From the NCBI RefSeq assembly GCF_028453695.1, contig NC_135775.1, forward strand, positions 13,178,545-13,242,544: a stretch of 64,000 nt of DNA, in the 5' to 3' direction. Below, piece after piece: positions 35,223 through 47,817 of this stretch. The translations under genes were made by a program, and so were the position numbers. Origin of the DNA: Augochlora pura. Its lineage: Eukaryota; Arthropoda; Insecta; Hymenoptera; Halictidae. The first letter of the stretch is position 1, and every line of letters starts with the position of its first letter. The notes beneath the pieces were generated by a model. That model did not search any database. It saw nothing but the letters and a program-made list of their open reading frames with translations, and was not told where the DNA came from.

Positions 35223-37077
35223 CCATTTATAATCAGAATAAATCCGTATACGTATGATCACTATATTATATGTAGCAAATTTCGTACATTTGCCAGTAGC
35301 GATGCGAACAGATCGAATCAGAAACATCGAATCAGTACATCATGTTGATGTAACAATACAATTGTGAAATAGTACACAGACTTTGGTGACATTTTAGTTA
35401 TCTTCCGTGTACATAGTCTTCCCTGACACATTTTTATCGATATTTGTACGGGCATTATCCAGAATGAAATACAAAAAAATCTATTGTCTCTGTTTTACTA
35501 TTACCGGGTTTGTATCTACTACTTCTTTCAGAGCAGCTGCTAGGAACAGATATCCGGCGCGGTCATAGAAACAGTTATCTATCGAATCATCGCTGACATT
35601 TTCCTGGAACTTCTCGAGGACGGAATCCTCCCAGGAATTTCACTAAACTATCTCCTTGCGAATGGTGTAGATATGTTGGTGCAAATATCTACTTTTAACA
35701 GAATATAATACTAAACAGCTACTAAACTGATCAGTTTTCGACGCATATAGCCTAATATCTTTTTTATAAAAGATATCGAGTTGCATCAACTATGTATAAA
35801 CAAAACATCAACAGTGTATAAACAAAATATACAATTATAATTAAAACAGTAACAGCGATCTCGAAATCTCCAAAAATTCTCCAGTTGCAAAAAGAATGAG
35901 TTCCGTTATATAGATCTCCCTTAACTCAACAATATTAATTAATAAAGTTTTTCAATATCTGAAAAAATAACAGAGATATTTAGATGGCCACCTCTGGCTG
36001 AAACAATCTATATAATAAGTTTTAAAACATTGTATTATAGTGCAGTTGCCAAACATATGTACGCATTTTCCAGTTGGGTCAGTCTGTTTACGTTTTATGA
36101 AATGTGTCATGTGAGACTATTTGATATTTGTAAAAATACAAAAGTACTCAAATATCATAAATATAATATGCTACGTGCTTTAAAGAAATATTTCTAGAGC
36201 AAATATACGTTACAAAAGTATTATAATAGTACGACAGTATTTATTAAAATTACATGCCAGATCGGTCGAGCTACTTAGTAGATAGAATGAAAGCCCATAA
36301 AGAACGGTGTTGAGATAAATAATTTAAGATAGCGAGAAGTATTTGCTAGACAGCTTAAACTCCTGAGCACACCCGTATCTTCCAGGTCGTTAATATTTCA
36401 TTAGGGAAACTCGTTTTTTCCAGGCGACGTCGTTGGAAGCTAATATGAAGACAGTTTCGAGAGTAGTTCGCTATATATAGTGTACATTGAGTGGTGGTCT
36501 AACTTAACAATGCCACTTAAATATTTCCTCTAATAAAGATGTTACAAAAACTGTTTATTATTTATATACTTCTATGCAAATTAATACCGACGTCCTAAGA
36601 ATTTTTTCAAAAAATTGGTCCCTAACTGGTCGCATATCTAAAAGCAGTGTGATCCTACATGTGAGCCGAAATTATACTTAAAATGTCGAATTCATGATCT
36701 ATGAATTCTACTTCTTTAGATTAGCATGAGCTCACTTTTTTCAGAAACAAGATTTTAAATGAAAATATTATGTGTCATGTTTTGATTTGTTTTATGTAAA
36801 ATCACTTCCTGCTTCTCATCCAAGCATTCTATTACCAGTAACTGGTTACCTTGTATACGCGTAATTGCTGATGACCTATCGTGTCGCAATAATCCTAACC
36901 GGCGATAACTGAAATAATCCTAGGTTCACACCATTTTTGTGACATGAAAGTGTCATGACGTGTCTGACATGAAAGTGTGTATGTATATTATTTTTGTTTT
37001 TATTTAGTAGCAAGTAATTCTTTGCAATGCATTTAGCAAAACACATTCAGTTTAGTTGAAGTGCAATTTCTCTTAAT
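35223..37077. other. Stretch with nothing recognised
   Basis: A patch at 35520-35690 is GC-richer and less repetitive than its surroundings but has stops in every frame. The rest is AT-rich. Confidence 0.5.
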
Positions 37078-37082
37078 AGAGG

Positions 37083-37591
37083 TGTTGCGCGGCGCGTTAC
37101 AGCGTCGGCCTTAGTTGGTGACATAGATTTGAGGGTGAACTGAGATGGGACAAGGTGCCGTATTTAACAAGGTTTAATAATAAAAGAGACGAACAACTAT
37201 CACAAACTATAACAACTATGTACAAAATGTCGGTTGTCGGACTAGATGAGAAGTTACCAAGTGCAAAGTGGGAAGTTAAGTAGGTACGCTTCTCATCCTC
37301 CGATTACGCATTCCTATATAAATGGCATGGGTGGAGTTAGTATTTCATTGGCTACTTAAATAATATCAAGATCAATGAATACTACAAAGATGGCCAAAGA
37401 AGAGGGGACAGCAAACATCTGGGAATTCCCAAGTTTCATTGTCCTTAGCGTCTCTGTCGCTGTCCGTACCCCTGCTCATGGCCACATCTGGTAGCGGTTG
37501 TCGAGGGCCCGAAAGTTTCGACGCGGTGTTATAAAAAATCTACCTGGGGGCCGTCATAAACTTAACTGCATAGGCCGCTCACGACGCGACA
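37083..37591. mobile_element. Solo LTR, 509 bp, target duplication AGAGG
   Basis: The unit starts TGTTGCGCGGCGCG, ends CACGACGCGACA and is flanked by AGAGG at 37078-37082 and 37592-37596. A TATATAAATGG box lies near 37314 and AATAATAAAAG near 37166. These do not settle the orientation. No open frame or internal retroelement sequence is present. Confidence 0.87.
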
Positions 37592-38002
37592 AGAGGCTAC
37601 AACTATATGTTAGAAAATTTTAAAATATGCAAAATAAATATTTGTTTTATATTAAAATCTCAACAAAATTCAATAAAAATCCTTCAAACTTCGAAAACAG
37701 CAATAAAAAAATATTTAACATCTAGTTGGTCTTCTTTTATTTGTAATTACTTTAAATGATCTTCAAAAATCTACAACCCTCATAGTACATAGTACAAAAT
37801 ACAAAATACTTGTAAAAAACACAATGTACATAATACAAAATAATATTATAATGTGTTAATTTTATATTACATAATACATATTTAATCTTATAACTTTCAG
37901 CGAAAACATTTTCTGATACAAATATTTCTTGCACTATAAATATTTATAAAATATAATTATATAGCTATAACTATAAATATAATTTCTTGCAGATATAAAT
38001 AT

Positions 38003-38500
38003 TGTAGGGACTATTGTTCAGAAATCCCACGAAACTCCGTGGTAATATAATAAACGACACAACTAACGTTGGATAACAATAAAATCAACAGTAATAATTT
38101 ATTATGTACAGTACTTCCTACGGCTTAAACAACAACGACAACTACTCTTAACACAACGCCGCGACAACTATATTTACGACAATTACAACAACTATGCACA
38201 ACTTTACAGGGTGACGGTTGTTTTACGATTGCCCCGATCTTTTCCGTCGGCCTTTCCACCCTTACCGTCTTTTCTCTCATCATCTTACCATGCTCTTTCT
38301 CTCTATCTCTTGCATACAATCTTTCACACTATGTCTCATTGCTGCTCATTCGCTCTCTTTCGGAACCGAATAATGATTTCAGATCTCACGAAGCCGCCCA
38401 AACACTCTGTAAACATCTGTTTCATTCATTCTGCATTATATTGGAAAAACATTGATTTAGCAAAGAAGTATAAATTTTAAACTTTGAAAAAATCCCAACA
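38003..38500 (-). mobile_element. LTR of the 63166 family, no clear target duplication
   Basis: The unit starts TGTAGGGACTATTG and ends AAAAAATCCCAACA. It aligns with 63166-63740 over the AATCCCACG...CTCCGTGGTAATA start, the AACAACGACAAC run and CAAACACT near the end. GTACATAATAAATT on the minus strand sets the orientation. Flanking bases do not match, so either one edge is eroded or the copy was rearranged after insertion. Confidence 0.75.
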
Positions 38501-40924
38501 AGTAAACACATAATAAAACGATTATATAAATTTTAATATGAAAAGGCATTATTATATAGAGGCATTACTTTTTTTATATAACACACGAAATATTCATTGA
38601 CTGTGAGGTGTTCATTGATCTGACAGGTTACCCTATACATATAACCATGTTCAAAACTTAAACAGAATAGTTTAGGCAAATATGATAATACCTAAGATGT
38701 CTGAACCTCTTGAATCTCTGATTTTTCCTTCGCCACATTGCATAATTTCTGAGGGTGCAAAGGAACGATCATTGTGCGACAATGTTCACTAAGGGACTAT
38801 GGGAATGATCTGACAGTTTTGCCGACGAATGAATTCGATCAATTCAAGCCAGAGAGGTTCAAGTTTCACTACTACGTAGAAGTTGAGGCGGAATGCCTAA
38901 CTCTTACTTGCGCGCCGAAATTACTCTTGACGGTCATTTGAGTTTCCGTTTCAAGGTCTCAGTTAGGTTAGACTTTTCTGCTTCAGTCTATCTACGGCAG
39001 AGAACTCTTGTGCCCGGGAAATTATTCTCTTGGAAGCGATTTGAATTCTCGACACAAAACCTTAAACTCATAAATTCTTAGTTTAGGTATCTCTCTTTCG
39101 TCTTCTTATCTCTGCTTTGGTGATCCGCTTTTATGAGAGCAATTTGAAATCGAGAGGATTACCTTATTTATTGTCTAGCATTGTTAAGCGAATAATAATA
39201 ACTAAGAATTGCTAATTCAGAAGCAATTCATGTTCCCGATTGCATCTTCCACGTAATTAATTAGAATTAGACGTAATTATCTACGACATAGTCCACTGAA
39301 CAGATATCAACGGGCTTGAAACATACCAAATTGGTAACACTAGCTTCGTATGTAATCATCCCTCAGTTATACAATAATTCAGGACATGGAAACAAATATA
39401 TTTTGCATGTCACGTATCATATTACGTCATTGGGATTATGTCCTATTTAATGACTCACAATTTACGGCTGTAATATTGGACAAATGAGAACCACATTCGA
39501 TTTCAACATGTCCGTTTGATTTCTGTATTTTGTTCAAAATTGTATAATATTACTAACGTACTATTTCTTCAAATGCTGTTGTTACTTGGAAAGCTTTGAT
39601 TTTGGAAATCACATTTGAAGGTGGAGCTCTGATTTTGGTCTTCACGGAGTTGATACTTGTGCTGTAGCTGTATGAGTAGTCAGCGGAATTAGCTAACTGA
39701 TAAGACTTTCTACCGATAGATGAATTAAGTATAATTTGTAAAAATCGTTCCTGAACATTGTCGTCTAACTCGCTTGCAGCACTAATCATGTGAACATTTC
39801 ATTTACATTTTATACCAGTTGTCTTTCAATTAAGTGTAGATACGGTGGTATACATGATAACGATGTAGAACGATAGTAATCACGAATGTAGATCGTTAAT
39901 GTTGGTAATAGGAACACAATTGTGCCGTAAGTTGCTCTTGACTGCCATTTTTATAGCGCTCTATAACGTTTAGCTCCCTAGTAATGAAAGCACGAAAGTA
40001 ATGTATGAAAGCACTGTTTCTGAACTATTTTCACAGTAGAGAGCACATTGTTTAGAGCACAGTGAGTAACCGTGCCAGAAGGGAATCTCGCTCATTTGCC
40101 AATGTTCCATATTATACTGTAAACATGTCCCACCTCTGGTCTTAACTGGTTAGGATCAAGGCTACATAATTAACAGATTTGTAATTATATGCGTATTCTT
40201 CTATTTTATGTGTACATGACAGCATTTACTACTGTTAATTTCAAGAAATGGAAAGGTTAAAAGAATTAGAAAATGTTGATATAGTAACTATAATGCATTA
40301 AAACGATTAAATAAAAAATGAACTTGCTATTTAGTTTCTATTTGATACAATTGATCGATTTATTAGCTGACATTTTTCACTTATCGTCGTGTTTAAATTG
40401 TAAAAAAACGAATTAACATAATAGGAATCTTATTTTAAGAATTATTAATTCCACAAACTAATTTAATAATTGGAAACTCTTCTATAAGGATATCGTATTA
40501 TAAAAGGGTTATTATAATTTTTGTTTTCAGAATTCTGTGTTACAACAGTATTAACTGTACTCGCTATTATTCCGTAGTAATCCAAAGTTTAAGACGATGA
40601 ATTGAGTTTTATGAATGGTGGATATTAATTTATAACGATTTATATAGCGAGAAACACAGTGCATTTTATTTCTTTTGTCTTTTAATAACACAATATCGAA
40701 ATCTATGATTCATGTTTCCATTCGTATAAGTTAGGGCTAGAAGACTCGATCCGGTAGCACCACTATCACATTGATTCATTCGAGTCGTAAGCGACAAATG
40801 TGTCCTGCAGTAACGTACGAATGATGACCTTTTTAGGTGGTAATAGTACAGCCCAAGTGATACAGCTGGTGCTCACTGCATTGTATATTACAATAGTTAC
40901 GTCCTAAGGTGACCTATTTCATGA
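38501..40924. other. Stretch with nothing recognised
   Basis: AT-rich sequence. The 78-codon minus frame at 39553-39789 is unremarkable. Confidence 0.5.
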
Positions 40925-40928
40925 TTAA

Positions 40929-41124
40929 CCTCTTAGACGCGGCAGAATTTTGCGCAAATAAAGTTTTTCGTAACTAAATTACCATTTTCTCTTAATATAT
41001 ATTTTCTATGTATTGTATATACACACTTTCACTTTAATCGTTTACTTTAATAATTAATAAAACAATTGAATAAAGCACGAAACATTCATGAAAACCACTA
41101 TAGTGGTGCGTCGTGCCTAAGAGG
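40929..41124. mobile_element. TTAA-flanked MITE, 196 bp
   Basis: TTAA stands at 40925-40928 and 41125-41128. The left end CCTCTTAGACGCGGCAG and the right end, reverse-complemented, CCTCTTAGGCACGACGC pair over about 15 bases. A CCACTATAGTGG palindrome lies just inside the right end. No coding capacity. Confidence 0.78.
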
Positions 41125-41128
41125 TTAA

Positions 41129-42571
41129 ATACTTAGACTACATGTTCGTTAAAATCATCGTTATTTAATCTACTGAATGATATTAGAGTAAACCAACTAT
41201 TATACTTTAGCATTTTGCGATAGACATAAACATTTTAACACGTCGAGTCCCGATAATAAAATTACTAAATAAATGTTAATAATGTTTTATATGAAAAAAA
41301 TTATTGGAAAGATTGCTCTACTATGCGTGTTTCAGCAACAAGCAAAAATTTTGTATGTAATAATTGTTTACACCGCTGCAAATAACAAAAACACTTTAGG
41401 AAGAAGGAATTACTGTTCCATCTTTTGTAATCGATAAGCAGAAATCTTTTACGTTGCAATAGAATCATAAATTTTCTTCATCGGATAGTTTCTTAATGCT
41501 TTTATTGTTTAAAAAAACCGTAGTTACTTGATTAATTCTTAGATCAAATTGAAAAATCAATCTCAGTAATGGTATTACTTTACAACAGAATTGTTACATG
41601 TAGCTTGTGCTGTTCGTTAATCTTTCCAATCACACGAGATGCGAAACCTGGCACTGTCTTTCCGATCGATGCACGACAAAATGGACTTGGCAACGTTCAC
41701 AGCTACAATCTCCTACATTCACTATTCTCAATGAATCGAAGCAACATGTTCGAAGTACGTTTCGAAATGTATTACTTAATAGTTCCCTCTTCGTTGTAAA
41801 CTAATACATTGCTATAGTTACAGAAATCTGGCAGAGATGTTGAATTCATTATCAGAAGATGCACTTTCATAGAAATTATTTTCGAAGAGTTCTAATTTCT
41901 CTTTCATTATTATCTATTCGGAAATGGAATAATTGCTGTTTACTAGAGCGTAATCATTATCTTCTTTTGGACAATCAACTTGAAAATTCAATGAATGTAT
42001 ATGGGACAGCTATTGATATGATGTATTCGAAACAATTAGGTTGCAGTTGGCCGTACAAATTGTTAATCGATTGATAATACTGTGAGTAGATACGATTACA
42101 TAGCCAGAAGGAAGCAATCAAATATATATTTTACGAAAAACGACTTTATTTTCAAGGATCTTTTGTACTTACTTACTGCAGAAGATTCCTTTTCGTAATT
42201 ATTATTTATATATTACTATATCACTACACAATCGAGATAAAATAATATTTTAAACAGGAGGTGTAAAGTTAATAAATCAATATATGAATAAATATATATA
42301 AATAAAAATAAATAAATAATTTTATATCTCATGCTGATATTATAATGAGTCGGTACAAGCATATTAATCAATAAATTACGTTATGGTTGTAAATATTTAA
42401 TACATGTGCAAAATATAAACCTGCAGTTAAAATATATTATTAATTTTGATGACGTAAAGTATTTAGATTTAAAATAATACTGTTACATCTTTCACTAATG
42501 TTAAATTCTATATTTGAGTTGTCATCCCTTACAAAATATTAATATCGTGAGAAGTTGCAGTCAAACGTCCT
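41129..42571. other. Stretch with nothing recognised
   Basis: Two overlapping frames at 41569-41804 lie in a patch with fairly even base use. A third frame there reads EMRNLALSFRSMHDKMDLA, which looks helix-like, but there is no frame long enough to call. Confidence 0.45.
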
Positions 42572-42889
42572 TTATAGAACCAAGACTATTTCGAAAGCGT
42601 ACGCAGATTTACAGTTACAGCTGTGACAGGAACGCGTTACAGTTTCTGCCATAGTACCATCTCGAAATTCAGGAGAGATTTCAGAAGTGGTACCCTCAAC
42701 CATTTCCGTGCTGCACGATACGAACGCGTTATTCACTTGCCGTGTTGAAAAGCGCCAGAGCATCAGACCATAGTGTTCAACTGACAGTGCGCTCGAATTA
42801 TAGCATAACACGTTCTTGCGCAGAATAGAATAAACGCGATTTTCCAGCTTAGGTACTTCCGATTCCATTTCTGCAATCGCTCGTGGCAT
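42572..42889 (-). CDS. Unrecognised 105-codon open frame
   Basis: It starts at an ATG (MPRAIAEMESEVPKLENRVY) and runs 105 codons. It has seven or so Cys in the second half of the chain but no known spacing, no signal peptide and no known domain. Base composition is less AT-rich than its flanks. The length is within chance for this window. Minus strand, with no neighbouring exon recognised. Confidence 0.18.
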   Translation of the reverse strand: MPRAIAEMESEVPKLENRVYSILRKNVLCYNSSALSVEHYGLMLWRFSTRQVNNAFVSCSTEMVEGTTSEISPEFRDGTMAETVTRSCHSCNCKSAYAFEIVLVL

Positions 42890-43348
42890 TTAAAAACACG
42901 CAAAGAAATTCAATGGATGCGAACGTGATTATACATGGAGTGGGTAAAAGAAAAATTCGGACACCTTTTAAAATGTTATCACTTTTTGAAAATTGAACTA
43001 AACGATTTGAATTTCTTTTTAAGATGATGGAAGTACTGGTCTACTAAACAATGATTAAAATGTTTCTTTAACCAAATATTGCAACAAAAATTTAAAACAC
43101 GCGTTTCATAGATCTCAGTGTTTTATTGAAATTGGTTTACACAGAATCGAGCTTTTTAGTTGGATGTGTAAAAAGTCGTAACAAATTGCGATCTTCGAAA
43201 TAATTCATTATTTGTAATTTTTAATAACTTCAACTGATTTCAATGGAATTTCAGTCTTCATAAAATTGAGAGATTTTATATGTGGAATTAATGCGTGAAA
43301 TTAAAAATTTATTCGGATAATATATCGGAATGAAATTTTTTGTTCCAG
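42890..43348. other. Stretch with a possible Tc1-like end
   Basis: TACATGGAGTGGGTAAAAG at 42934 followed by AATTCGGACACC resembles Tc1-family termini. The opposite end and transposase are not recognisable. Confidence 0.3.
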
Positions 43349-43418
43349 GTCTATGCACAGAACGTCACAAATTGCAACCACGAACATTACGATGTAGGTC
43401 AAGAAGATTATTATCAAT
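43349..43418 (+). CDS. Candidate short exon, 70 bp
   Basis: TTTTTTGTTCCAG precedes and GTGAGT follows this stretch, a good acceptor and a good donor. The frame starting at its first base reads VYAQNVTNCNHEHYDVGQED and then YYQ, with no stop. VYAQ could be the end of a signal peptide, the rest a secreted Cys-containing chain. A possible next exon begins after TATACAG at about 43910. Joined in phase it would restore a Cys codon and run to a stop near 43990. No upstream exon with an ATG is identified. It may be chance. Confidence 0.3.
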
Positions 43419-44341
43419 GTGAGTACTATATATCATTACTAATCATTTTTAATTTTAAACGTAAAAGAAGGTATCCCGGCTTTATATATTGACAATGCCG
43501 GTTTTCAATACATTATTGTTATTTTAATCAAAGATATTTTTTCGCCAAACTTGTGTATATTTCGTAACACTATTGTAGGTTTCAGTTCAAGATGTCAATT
43601 TAGAATTTACGTCATGTGCAGCATCGGAGAAATTGCTTTAGTAGAAAGGCTGTTTTGAGGATTTTAAGTAATTATCAGAAAGTTTGAACCATCGCTGATT
43701 ATTCTTTTTCGTATTAGCTGTATTCATTTTGACAAATCATTTTGTTTTACTTTGACAAACAGTTGTCGGCATCATATTTGTTTGTTCCATCGAAAATAAA
43801 TCAGTATTACTGCTCCCTCTTCTCACGCCTTACATTGCCCGTTTTTTATTAATTCCACATATTCCTATTAATTAGGAAAGTTTTAGCGAACATTGTGTAT
43901 GTATACAGGTTTGAGGATGCAGGGTACAACAAGGTCTAGAATTGATTTCATTGATTTTTTTAAAGTCTCAGTTTCTCAAGAATGAGGAATTAGTATCACC
44001 ATTATTTCTTAATTACTAACATCAACTAATCATGACTATCCGTCGACAGTGTTGGATATATCTGATAAGTACGAGCGTGGATTATGACGTAGATACCACG
44101 TAAAAGTTAGACTTTTAGAATACTTATTTTTCTACACTTTCTTTTAAATTATTGTGAAATATTGAATACCTTTCCTCTTTGAAATTTGTAAAAGTGTAAT
44201 AATATTTGTTCTGATGGCTTTCCGTCTTCAGTCGTAGGCTGACCGTCTTTTCAGCAAAATCTAGAAATATCATACGCCAAGTAAGTAGAAATAACACTGA
44301 ACCAGCTTATCGATTGTTGTAGCACAACACGGTGTTTATTA
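43419..44341. other. Stretch with nothing firm
   Basis: Apart from the possible downstream exon near 43910-43990, no feature is recognised. Confidence 0.4.
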
Positions 44342-44345
44342 ATAT

Positions 44346-44613
44346 TGTTGCGCGTTCTCGACGTCCGTCGCGGCATCTCGTGTAATCTTTATTTATTTAC
44401 AGTTAACACCAACTATTAACACTAATAACAATATATCTGTATCTATTATAATTCGTAAACGTCCTCTCGCTTCGATAGCTCGAGAGAGTCTCTCGACTGA
44501 CTGACGATTCAACGACTCCGTGACAACCCCGAACTTCTTCTATTTCCTTAGGGGTTGTTCACTATGAAGTATTTCTTCATTACGGCGACTCCACATGATC
44601 AACCGCCGTAACA
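44346..44613 (-). mobile_element. Solo LTR, 268 bp, target duplication ATAT
   Basis: The unit starts TGTTGCGCGTTCTCG, ends CAACCGCCGTAACA and is flanked by ATAT at 44342-44345 and 44614-44617. CTGTAAATAAATAAAG on the minus strand gives the polyadenylation signal and orientation. Its ends (TGTTGCG...CGTAACA) and length resemble the LTR at 16069, which suggests a related family, although the interiors do not obviously align. Confidence 0.82.
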
Positions 44614-44617
44614 ATAT

Positions 44618-47600
44618 CTACTACTAATTAACAAAGGCTGTTGAGCTACATTCAATATACGTCTGATGTAAACAATTCATAGCCACTACTGTTACTGTAA
44701 TGAAATTAAATCATAGAGAACTTCTCAATATTACGCATTAAAATAAATTTTGCATGAACACAAATTTTATATTCACAAATACATATATATTGTTATCTCA
44801 ATTATATGGGTATGCATTTCGGACAAACACTGAATTATTTATTCTCGACACACAGTAGTCTTTATTTATGAATTATAAAACATCTGCTCTTCTCTACCAC
44901 AACATCAATTAACCACCGCACCTGTTAATAAACCCCAGTTACTCTATGCTTTTTATCCATTCAAAAAGATACCACGTGGGTCAAGATATTAATAATATTA
45001 GTTAATACTGGCAGATGTTGACATGTAATTACAATGTATCTTAACCAAATTGGTAATTTTGAATTTGATAATTTTTATCTAAAAACGTAATATATAGACA
45101 AAATAGGGAAATACCTACCTACATACATAAGGAGTGTTTGCACCCCGAAAAATGAATTCTGGTCGATAATAAAAATAGTTCCGAACTTTTTTTCAAGCTC
45201 CCCAACATTTCGAATATGAAAGTTTTCGACTTTTGTGTAATCATAATCCAAAGTCAAATTGTTTTTACCGAACCTGGTTCTCTATTCTAAATATCAATGT
45301 CCATGAGTATGACATCTATAAATTTGATCAGTCAAAAGTAAGTCACTCACAATCTGTAACGAAGCTTCTTAATTGTAACCGATAGATTCGCGATTCTATA
45401 GATCTTTCTTTGAAAGCAGCCATCTGCTTGTCATGCGATTATTTTTCCGAGTGCTTACATATAGGTCGCGTCATTTCCATTAATTCGGATCGTTTAGAGT
45501 GGAATGGAACGTTCGATCGATTGCGCCGGAGTGCAGAGAGAAACGGGCGCGAATGTAATTGTAAAACGTGCTCTCGTTTTCGCATCTCCACAACGACCAG
45601 TGCGTGAATTACGACTCGACCGTGATTTCGTCGCTCTCCCAATTTCGAATGCGGCGTCAATTTATTATACGCTCGGCAAAATAGAACGTATCGAGGAAAA
45701 ATTTTCCGTTGAATAGATTCGTGGAGTATTCAAACTGACGTATTTCGTGTCTTTCGTTCAAACTGCGTCGCAGATTAAATTTATACGTACATCGAAACAA
45801 TATTTGCTAATGGGAACGTATCGAAAAAGCAAAGTTAAATGAAGTCAGTACACCGTGGAACCATTGAATAAAAAGAAGGAAAGTAGCAATTTAATGAGAC
45901 GCGTTACTCGATTGAAACGGCAGGTTCTATATTGTTCAAACTCTACAGTAATTTATCTGGCCGTTACGGAACGTTTACAATACCGTTCATAAGCATCATT
46001 GAATTACTTGAAGCATCGAATGAACCCTTACGAATTTCCAGTACGATATATTACAAATAAACAACGGATTTCTTACGTTTATGAGAAAATTGAGTAAAAA
46101 TTAAATAATTGGACAACGCCGATATTTCACTTTCAACTTATTATAGTTATGAAACCAAAAATGAAATTTCTGGTTATCTCCTGTTTCTTACAACAAATGC
46201 GGACAATTATTTTTTATGGAGATCCGCAAATTAGTTGCAAATGTTTGAAATATAGGTCAACATATACACACAAGTTGGTAGAGCTACTTCAGAAAATAAC
46301 AGCTTTAAAAGCTCGTAGCCAATAAAATGAAATGACAATATGTGCAATAGGAACGAAACGTATTTCAAATCAGAATAAAATTCTATTCTCTTGTCATCAA
46401 TGTACGTGTATAAGTATCGCAGGCCGTTTCTATTTCTTGTCTCGCCGCTGGAAAAAGAATTTTTTCCATTTTAGAGCTGTCTCTGACAATAAGAAGCGTT
46501 GAAGTCCTTCCTCTGCCTGCTGAGACTGTGCCAATTCTGAATATTCCACGCATTTGTTGTTGTACATCTCTATAACTCGGGATAATGCAGTTGTTATTAC
46601 AGTGTCATTCCCTACAACGTGTTGAATGTCGATTGTAAAATTATTCAATGAAACTCAGGTGTCTACTGCTTTGCCGTTGATTTCTTTGGCCACTATTCAA
46701 AACTGTACACTAGAGATTTATAGCAAATGATGATAGCACAGAGACAACTGTTTAAACAGAACATATCGAGGACAAATGGTTAAAAATTGTTTAGACTTGA
46801 GTATTCTTCTTCATTGTACTTTAGGAGAGGTTAATATTCCTTAATAGTAACAATATTTCTTAATATGCCTTTGGTATACAATAACTTTCTTTCATCAAAC
46901 TTGCTTGCGGAAACACTTTGGAAATTCATCTGTTAAAATGGTCGACAGATCGATATATAAAGATTCATATTTCATCATCTTTAATTACCTTTACGAATGT
47001 ATGAGAGTTGTTTGTCTGGGTCTACAGCAATCGTAAAATAAATTTAGCAACCACGAAACACATAGAGAAATCTGTGGTTAACATTTCCGAAACAATAGTT
47101 TTTGGTATTTCTAGATCTTGTTTCAACTCTTACACTGTTATATAAAATATTTCTTGTTTCTGGTGAAATATTTCAATATACGACTAAATAGTCATTATTT
47201 TGTATATTTCTTATTGACATTTTCGAGTTTGGAATTTTATTATCAGGAAAGTACTAAAATTGGATGATAAAGTTTGATATATGCATATTCAATAATCTTA
47301 TAGGATAAAATTATAGGAAGTGTAGAAAAGAGTAAAAATTTTACAGATCGTTAACGAAACTGTCATTTTATTGCGGTGATGAACTTAAAAGAAGTAAAAA
47401 TGAATAGTTACATAAATATATACAAGTTATATAAAACTGTAACCTAATATAGGAGGAAGATCGCTGCTTCCGGATGACCGAAAACAATTTTGGTTGTTTT
47501 CATTCCAAAATCTGTAGCCTACCCAAAGTTTCCAAATCATACCAATGGTTTCAGAGCACAAATGTCTAAGTATTTGACAAAATTTAATTAGTTTGCTCTA

Positions 47601-47817
47601 TGCGTTCGGTCATTACAGAATACGACACGCGGGAGTTTCGTAGTTGTAACAAATGCGTGTCGCTGTCAACAGAAAGTTAGCAGGGTCGCGCCATTTACCA
47701 GGAGCATTCATAAGTGATTACCCTACATGATGCATACAATTTTCGTCAATATGTCACGCAGGTGCATAGATATATTCAAAAGAAGGATACTTTCCGGACA
47801 GACTGCGCAGGTGGCAC
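44618..47817. other. Stretch without recognised genes
   Basis: A CpG-containing patch at 45420-45740 carries overlapping open frames on both strands (45410-45716), none recognised. The remainder is AT-rich. No transposon end is recognised. Confidence 0.45.

Noticed and set aside
35041..35348. Open frames around the second gap
   Set aside because: Same cause: they cross a run of N.
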